Below are positions 59,997 to 64,000 of a stretch of 64,000 nt of DNA, one piece after another. Position numbers and translations under genes: made by a program. Below the pieces are notes generated by a model that was not told the origin of the DNA, did not search any database, and worked only from the letters and a program-made list of their open reading frames with translations. The DNA lies in assembly GCA_000433095.1 (NCBI GenBank), contig HF991467.1:25678-89677 (forward strand), in the 5' to 3' direction. The stretch comes from Clostridium sp. CAG:967. Lineage in GTDB: Bacteria > Cyanobacteriota > Vampirovibrionia > Gastranaerophilales > Gastranaerophilaceae. Each line of letters opens with the position of its first letter. Positions within the stretch are counted from its first letter, which is position 1.

Positions 59997-60133
59997 AGAC
60001 TAAATTACCTTTATAAATTTATTATCAATATTAATATTATATATTATATTTAATAAAAAATCAAGTATATTTTAGTTAATAGATTATTATATTTGCTTAT
60101 AAATCAGATACCATTATTTAAGAGGGAAAGTTT

Positions 60134-60448
60134 ATGAGTAATATAAAATATCTTCTTGGCAAAAGAATAAAGGAAATTCGATTACGACGAAAATATACGC
60201 AGGAAAAATTAGCTGAAATGTCAAATATAGAAATTCCAAGTCTAAGTAATATAGAAAATGGTAAAAATTATCCAAATTCCGAAACTTTACTAAAGATTTC
60301 AAATGCACTTGATGTCAGACCGTTTGAACTTTTTATGTTTGATTATTATTTGCCAAAAGAAATAATGATTGAGGAAATGATAAATTTGATGCAAGAAAAT
60401 GAAGATCTTGCTCAAAAAATGTATAAATATTTTTTATGTATAAAATAA
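60134..60448 (+). CDS. XRE-family HTH regulator with short C-terminal helix
   Basis: The 104-aa protein has a Cro/CI domain (LGKRIKEIRLRRKYTQEKLA, EIPSLSNIENGKNYPNSETL, ISNALDVRPFELFMF) plus a helical tail (EEMINLMQENEDLAQKMYKY) that could dimerise. GAGGG precedes the ATG. Divergent from the lectin-like pilin gene, which it might regulate (inference). Ends at a strong terminator. Confidence 0.85.
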   Translation: MSNIKYLLGKRIKEIRLRRKYTQEKLAEMSNIEIPSLSNIENGKNYPNSETLLKISNALDVRPFELFMFDYYLPKEIMIEEMINLMQENEDLAQKMYKYFLCIK

Positions 60449-60471
60449 AAGACACCTTTAAGGTGTCTTTT
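60447..60471. terminator. Bidirectional terminator
   Basis: AAAAGACACCT and AGGTGTCTTTT form an 11-bp stem with a three-base loop between the XRE gene and lpxA. Confidence 0.85.
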
Positions 60472-60473
60472 AT

Positions 60474-61280
60474 TTAGTCTTCTAATGATTCATGTCCTGA
60501 CTTGTGGGTTTTTAAAAGCACTCCTCGTTTAGATGTTTGGATGAATTCAATCATTTTTTCAATATATTCGTTCATTGGAATTTCAGCCTTAATTTTTTCG
60601 ATTGCCTGAGTTGTATTGTATTCCTCTGAAATCAATAGTTTAAAAGCTTCGTTTGTGTGTGTTCTTACATCAAGAGGCACACCACGTCTTTTCATTGCTA
60701 TTACGTTAAGTCCACGTGGTACTGGAGGGCGTCCTTCGCCTTTGGAGTATGGAAGAATATCCTGACGTGAAGCAGAAAATCCGCTTATGATAGCCATATC
60801 GCCTATTCTGATGTTTTGGTGGAAAACACTCATTCCGCCTACAAATGCTCCGAAACCTACGTGAACGTGACCGCCAAGGGTTACGAGGTTAGCCAGAATT
60901 ACCTGATCATCAAGAACGCAGTTGTGGGCAACGTGTGAACCAACCATTAATAAACATTTTTTACCTATTCTTGTTGTAAAGTCACCGCAAGCTGCACCTC
61001 TGTGAACCGTTACGTTTTCTTTTATAATTGTGCCGTCACCGATTACAACTTTTGTAGGCTCGCCTTTGTAGCCCAAATCCTGAGGTTCCGAACCTATTGT
61101 TGCAAACGGAGAAATTGTACAGTCTTCGCCGATTTCGGCAAATTCAATGTGAGCATTTGAGATTACTCTTGTTCTGCTTCCTATTGTTACGTTTTCACCG
61201 ATAACTACATAAGGTCCTATTATTGCATCGTCAGCAATCTGTGCTGTGGGATGAATAATTGCGGTTTTGTCTATACTCAT
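60474..61280 (-). CDS. lpxA: UDP-N-acetylglucosamine acyltransferase
   Basis: The 268-aa left-handed beta-helix enzyme starts lipid A synthesis by acylating UDP-GlcNAc. Hexapeptide repeats (IIGPYVVIGENVTIG and others) fill the first 190 residues; MVGSHVAHNCVL contains the catalytic His region and GFSASRQDILPYSKGEGRPP leads to the helical C-terminal domain with NVIAMKRRGV. Indicates a lipid A-containing outer membrane. No other lpx genes adjoin it here. Confidence 0.93.
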   Translation of the reverse strand: MSIDKTAIIHPTAQIADDAIIGPYVVIGENVTIGSRTRVISNAHIEFAEIGEDCTISPFATIGSEPQDLGYKGEPTKVVIGDGTIIKENVTVHRGAACGDFTTRIGKKCLLMVGSHVAHNCVLDDQVILANLVTLGGHVHVGFGAFVGGMSVFHQNIRIGDMAIISGFSASRQDILPYSKGEGRPPVPRGLNVIAMKRRGVPLDVRTHTNEAFKLLISEEYNTTQAIEKIKAEIPMNEYIEKMIEFIQTSKRGVLLKTHKSGHESLED

Positions 61281-61439
61281 TTTTTTATCCTCTCTGTTGA
61301 TTTTTGTTGGATTGTTTGAGTTTTGGTCAGTCGCTCACGCAGGTTCGCTCCCGTTTATCCTCTCTCTCACTCAATACTTAAATCAATTATAGTACAAATT
61401 AAGAGGGGTAACAATATTTTTATATTATTTTAATATGCT

Positions 61440-63107
61440 CTATAAATCTAAACCGAAAGGAGTTAACTTAATCGGATTGTCGGGCGACCATTTCCTGCTT
61501 ATATAGTCGTATGCTTTGTTAAGCTGTGTATCCATTATGTTTGCATATTTTGGATTATATGTGTCATAGCACATATTTTTTAAGATTGCGTATATTTTCT
61601 GGATTTGGTCTGTTTCCAGTGTTCTAAAATTTGTTTTCTCGACAGGAAGTTCCGGGTTTTCAAACAATGAAGCCTTAATCATTTCACGCATTGTTTTTAT
61701 TAATATTCTGCTTTCTTTGTCGGTCTTGGATAAATCAATTTTAGAAAGAACTCTGTTTGTATTCAACATTGCAAGGAAATATGTATTTGCCATTATTGTG
61801 CTTTCGCCCTTATGAGAGTCAGCGTACATTCTTGTATACATATTTATTTTCGGGTTTTCAAAGTAATCTTTTTCGTGGCTGTTCGGATGTATAAATGCCT
61901 TGAAGTCACTTTCCGTTAATTCAACGCCAAAATTCTTTTCACTCCAGTTTATTACTTTTTGCATGAAACTTTTTGGAACGTGGGTAATATTATATATTGT
62001 GTTTTCTTCTTCTTTAACTTTTTTCCATGCATATTCCATGTTTTTGGAGAAGGATTTTTTTGCCCAATCGTTTGCGCCCCAGAATTGTTTTAATGCCATT
62101 GATTTTTGTTTTGAAAAAGATAGAGGACTTTCAAGTTCTTCTGCATTAAAATCTTTAAACCCTTTGCCTTTCATAAATTTACTCAGGGCAGCTTTAATTC
62201 TGTCAGCTCCGAAAATATTCCACGCTTTGTTTGCAACTCGTGATAATATTTTAGCCCGTTCGGGATTTTCTCTGTAGAACTCTTTTTGTCTTTCAGATAT
62301 TTCATAAAGCTTTTCCGGATTTTCCTGATAATATTTTTTTAAGCCTTCTGAAATTCTTTCTCTGTGTTCCTTTGACATCGGTCCCCGTTTAATATAAACG
62401 GGTTCACCGTCATTGAGCTGTGCTTTTCTGTCAAGTGCTGCAAGACGTTTTTCTGTCATTTCACGTGTAAGACGTTCATTGTATTGTGCATCGGAAAATT
62501 TCAGGATATGTCCGTAATCTCTGTCTGCTGTCGGAATATTTAACTTTTTCATTGTGTGGTACAAGTCCTGACCGTCAGCGTATCGTTTTAAGTCGTTTAA
62601 TGAAAATCCCTCGCCCCAGTATAATTTTATTAACTGTACAGATAAATCTTCATCATTGTCAAAAAATTCAAGTTCACCTTTTTGGAATTTGTCAATGAAA
62701 GAACCTTTAGCGGCTTTTACGTTATCTGATGAAATTACGTCGTTAAACTCGGGAAACTTCTCTTTAATTTCTTTTAACGAAAAACATTCTTTCAAACTTG
62801 AATAAAATTTTTTATGAATATCAATCAGAGTTTCACCTGCTTTGTTGCCGTCTTGTAAGATCATTCCCGCCCATTCTCGAATGTTCGGCGGATACAGATT
62901 TGACTTTTTCTTCGCAAGTATATCAAGTCTTTCAATAGTTTTAGCCAAATCCAAACTGTAGCCGCCTGTGAAGCTTAAATAATCCTTTGTTGAAGGAAGT
63001 TTTGCCAAATTCGGGGGGGGGGCGCTGTTATAGCTTTGTTTTGTTTGTAATTGCAGGTTTTTATCAGGTGTTTGTATATTATACGGGGTAATGTAATTTA
63101 TTTTCAT
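61440..63107 (-). CDS. Lineage-type protein with NUMOD3-like motif and G10 tract in codons 29-32
   Basis: Start at ATG 63107 (AGGAG upstream) gives 555 aa. It opens MKINYITPYNIQTPDKNLQL; a C10 run on the coding strand encodes APPP around residue 30, here in frame. STKDYLSFTGGYSLDLAK repeats the SFTG motif of other proteins in the window. A central NUMOD3-like element, RGPMSKEHRERISEGLKKYY, recurs in related form (ISERQKEFYRENPERAKILS); NUMOD3 is normally a DNA-binding part of homing endonucleases, but no nuclease domain is visible. Function unknown. Confidence 0.65.
   Translation of the reverse strand: MKINYITPYNIQTPDKNLQLQTKQSYNSAPPPNLAKLPSTKDYLSFTGGYSLDLAKTIERLDILAKKKSNLYPPNIREWAGMILQDGNKAGETLIDIHKKFYSSLKECFSLKEIKEKFPEFNDVISSDNVKAAKGSFIDKFQKGELEFFDNDEDLSVQLIKLYWGEGFSLNDLKRYADGQDLYHTMKKLNIPTADRDYGHILKFSDAQYNERLTREMTEKRLAALDRKAQLNDGEPVYIKRGPMSKEHRERISEGLKKYYQENPEKLYEISERQKEFYRENPERAKILSRVANKAWNIFGADRIKAALSKFMKGKGFKDFNAEELESPLSFSKQKSMALKQFWGANDWAKKSFSKNMEYAWKKVKEEENTIYNITHVPKSFMQKVINWSEKNFGVELTESDFKAFIHPNSHEKDYFENPKINMYTRMYADSHKGESTIMANTYFLAMLNTNRVLSKIDLSKTDKESRILIKTMREMIKASLFENPELPVEKTNFRTLETDQIQKIYAILKNMCYDTYNPKYANIMDTQLNKAYDYISRKWSPDNPIKLTPFGLDL
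63013..63022. repeat. G10 homopolymer tract in the NUMOD3-like gene (phase ON)
   Basis: Ten G on the plus strand; on the coding strand GCC-CCC-CCC-CCG (A-P-P-P). A one-base change would truncate the protein soon after residue 32. Confidence 0.9.
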
Positions 63108-63146
63108 TTTTTTCTCCTGAATGTATATAAAGCCTGTGAAAAATTT

Positions 63147-63165
63147 TTTTGCCACAGTGGCAAAA
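63147..63165. promoter_or_regulatory. Palindrome containing a -35 box between divergent genes
   Basis: TTTTGCCAC-A-GTGGCAAAA is a perfect 9-bp inverted repeat. On the plus strand TTGCCA (63149-63154) could be a -35 for TATGTT (63171-63176, 16-base spacing), so a bound protein would block the promoter of the gene at 63193. Confidence 0.45.
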
Positions 63166-63192
63166 TATTTTATGTTTATTTTTATATTGTAT

Positions 63193-63930
63193 ATGAAAAT
63201 TACAAACATAAATCCATATATTAAATTTGCATCCGACAAGAAAAACGAACTGCCTGAAAAAATGCAGTCTTCGGATAATATTGCTGACAAAAAGGAAAAA
63301 AGAGACAAGATAATTAAATATTCAATAGCCGCCGCAGCAACAGCAGCTGTTATAATCGGCGGGCTGTATTATATCGGAAAACATGGTAAAAAACCGCCGT
63401 CTGCTTCTGATGTAAATATTAAGCCCAAGAATACCCCGCAAACTAAGATGCAGGAAGTCCCTGTGGAAAAACCCGCATCATCTTCGGTTGAGCCGCCTAA
63501 GAAAGAACAGAATATAGAGAAAACTAAACAGGAAAAAATAAATACTGAAACAGAACCAAAAGTTGTGAAAAATGAAACAACAGAGGTTAGTAATAAACCG
63601 TTTGATATTTCCGATGAGTATTTTGATTTTGCAAAACTGAAAGGCGAAAGAGAAGATAATGTAGTCCGTCAATTTGAAAACGGAAAACTTGTTCGTGAAT
63701 TTTACAGTGAAGATAATAAACATCTTACAATCTTTTCCGAGTTTGATGCTGAAAGCGGTTTCAGGCTTCATGATGTTGAATACAGACCTGACAGAACAGT
63801 TAAATCGGTAAAAGAATATTCTGACAATGAATTTTCAAAAATGACCGTTTATGAAAAAGACGGAATAACAATTAAACAAGTTTTTAATGACGAAGATTCC
63901 GCATTGTTATATGAATTGGATAATGCATAA
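63193..63930 (+). CDS. Single-pass membrane protein with charged linker and repeat-like C-terminus
   Basis: I start at ATG 63193 (245 aa), giving the lineage-style MKITNINPYIKFASDKKNEL; the frame could begin at 63121 but that part overlaps the palindrome. One membrane helix (IAAAATAAVIIGGLYYIG) follows a basic stretch; then a Lys/Pro/Glu-rich linker and a C-terminal domain with VVRQFENGKLVREFYSEDNK and VEYRPDRTVKSVKEYSDNEF, resembling short beta-strand (MORN/YD-like) repeats. Divergent from the NUMOD3-like gene. No Shine-Dalgarno is evident. Function unknown. Confidence 0.6.
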   Translation: MKITNINPYIKFASDKKNELPEKMQSSDNIADKKEKRDKIIKYSIAAAATAAVIIGGLYYIGKHGKKPPSASDVNIKPKNTPQTKMQEVPVEKPASSSVEPPKKEQNIEKTKQEKINTETEPKVVKNETTEVSNKPFDISDEYFDFAKLKGEREDNVVRQFENGKLVREFYSEDNKHLTIFSEFDAESGFRLHDVEYRPDRTVKSVKEYSDNEFSKMTVYEKDGITIKQVFNDEDSALLYELDNA

Positions 63931-63938
63931 TTTACTTC

Positions 63939-63967
63939 TTGAAATATCTTTGAAAATAATTTATAAT
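63939..63967 (+). promoter_or_regulatory. Promoter of a gene beyond the window
   Basis: TTGAAA (63939-63944) and TATAAT (63962-63967) with 17-base spacing; AAGGAG follows at 63992-63997, so a coding start lies just past base 64000. Confidence 0.72.
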
Positions 63968-64000
63968 AATTAAGTGTCAAAGAATTATATTAAGGAGCAG

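Noticed and set aside
1..64000. CRISPR arrays, insertion sequences, prophage or integrated plasmid
   Set aside because: No regular spacer-repeat pattern, transposase, integrase or phage structural gene was seen. HTH and RHH genes alone are not enough to call a mobile element.

Overview
The window is AT-rich (roughly one third G+C by eye), densely packed DNA from a Gram-negative, probably anaerobic bacterium. Prepilin-like proteins beginning FTLAEVLITLG, several proteins opening with NPSF.G-like motifs, an lpxA gene, two TolC-type proteins, PPi-dependent phosphofructokinase, and bioY without biotin-synthesis genes together point to the non-photosynthetic cyanobacterial lineage Vampirovibrionia/Melainabacteria, most likely gut Gastranaerophilales. 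That placement is inference from protein style, not from a marker tree. No rRNA, tRNA, CRISPR array, transposase or integrase was recognised.

Layout. 1-4.4 kb: a truncated TolC-family gene, then a compact class II photolyase / HAD phosphatase / DtxR-type regulator operon and an apparently DtxR-controlled membrane protein. 4-9.4 kb: a ribbon-helix-helix module, ferritin with an acetyltransferase, and an operon of a GH13-like TIM-barrel protein with a ferritin-like di-iron protein. 9.5-25 kb: TolC, carbonic anhydrase, GT39 mannosyl/arabinosyltransferase-like protein, TPR protein, NhaD-type antiporter with a long leader, GGDEF/HD-GYP protein, a two-component system with tadA. 25-34 kb: aroB-aroK, ctpA, a diguanylate cyclase-like protein, rimI-bioY-amidohydrolase, an Opp/Dpp-type ATPase. 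34-45 kb: a frameshifted LysM-like protein, ispE-rsmA, a glutamate-cysteine ligase, an unidentified structured RNA, hsp20, D-hydroxyacid dehydrogenase, ubiE/menG, mntP-like, hpf and a glycosyltransferase. 45-64 kb: an accessory-flavoured stretch with two tandem pilins carrying G10 tracts, HEAT repeats, a sensor kinase, many solo XRE regulators, holA-holB-glk, pfp, duplicated 24-residue hydrophobic-peptide loci, a pilin with a lectin-like C-terminus, lpxA and a NUMOD3-type protein.

The most interesting signals are: (1) two adjacent prepilin genes each interrupted by a G10/C10 run that puts the start codon one base out of frame with the pilin, a pattern expected of phase-variable contingency genes; (2) two paralogous loci encoding 24-aa hydrophobic peptides with strong Shine-Dalgarno sequences, each opposed by a short antisense transcription unit with its own promoter and a terminator hairpin inside the peptide gene, as in type I toxin-antitoxin systems; (3) an approximately 400-nt highly structured RNA candidate between gshA and hsp20 that I could not match to RNase P, tmRNA, SRP or a riboswitch; and (4) repeated pairing of small solo HTH genes with divergent small genes or gene remnants.
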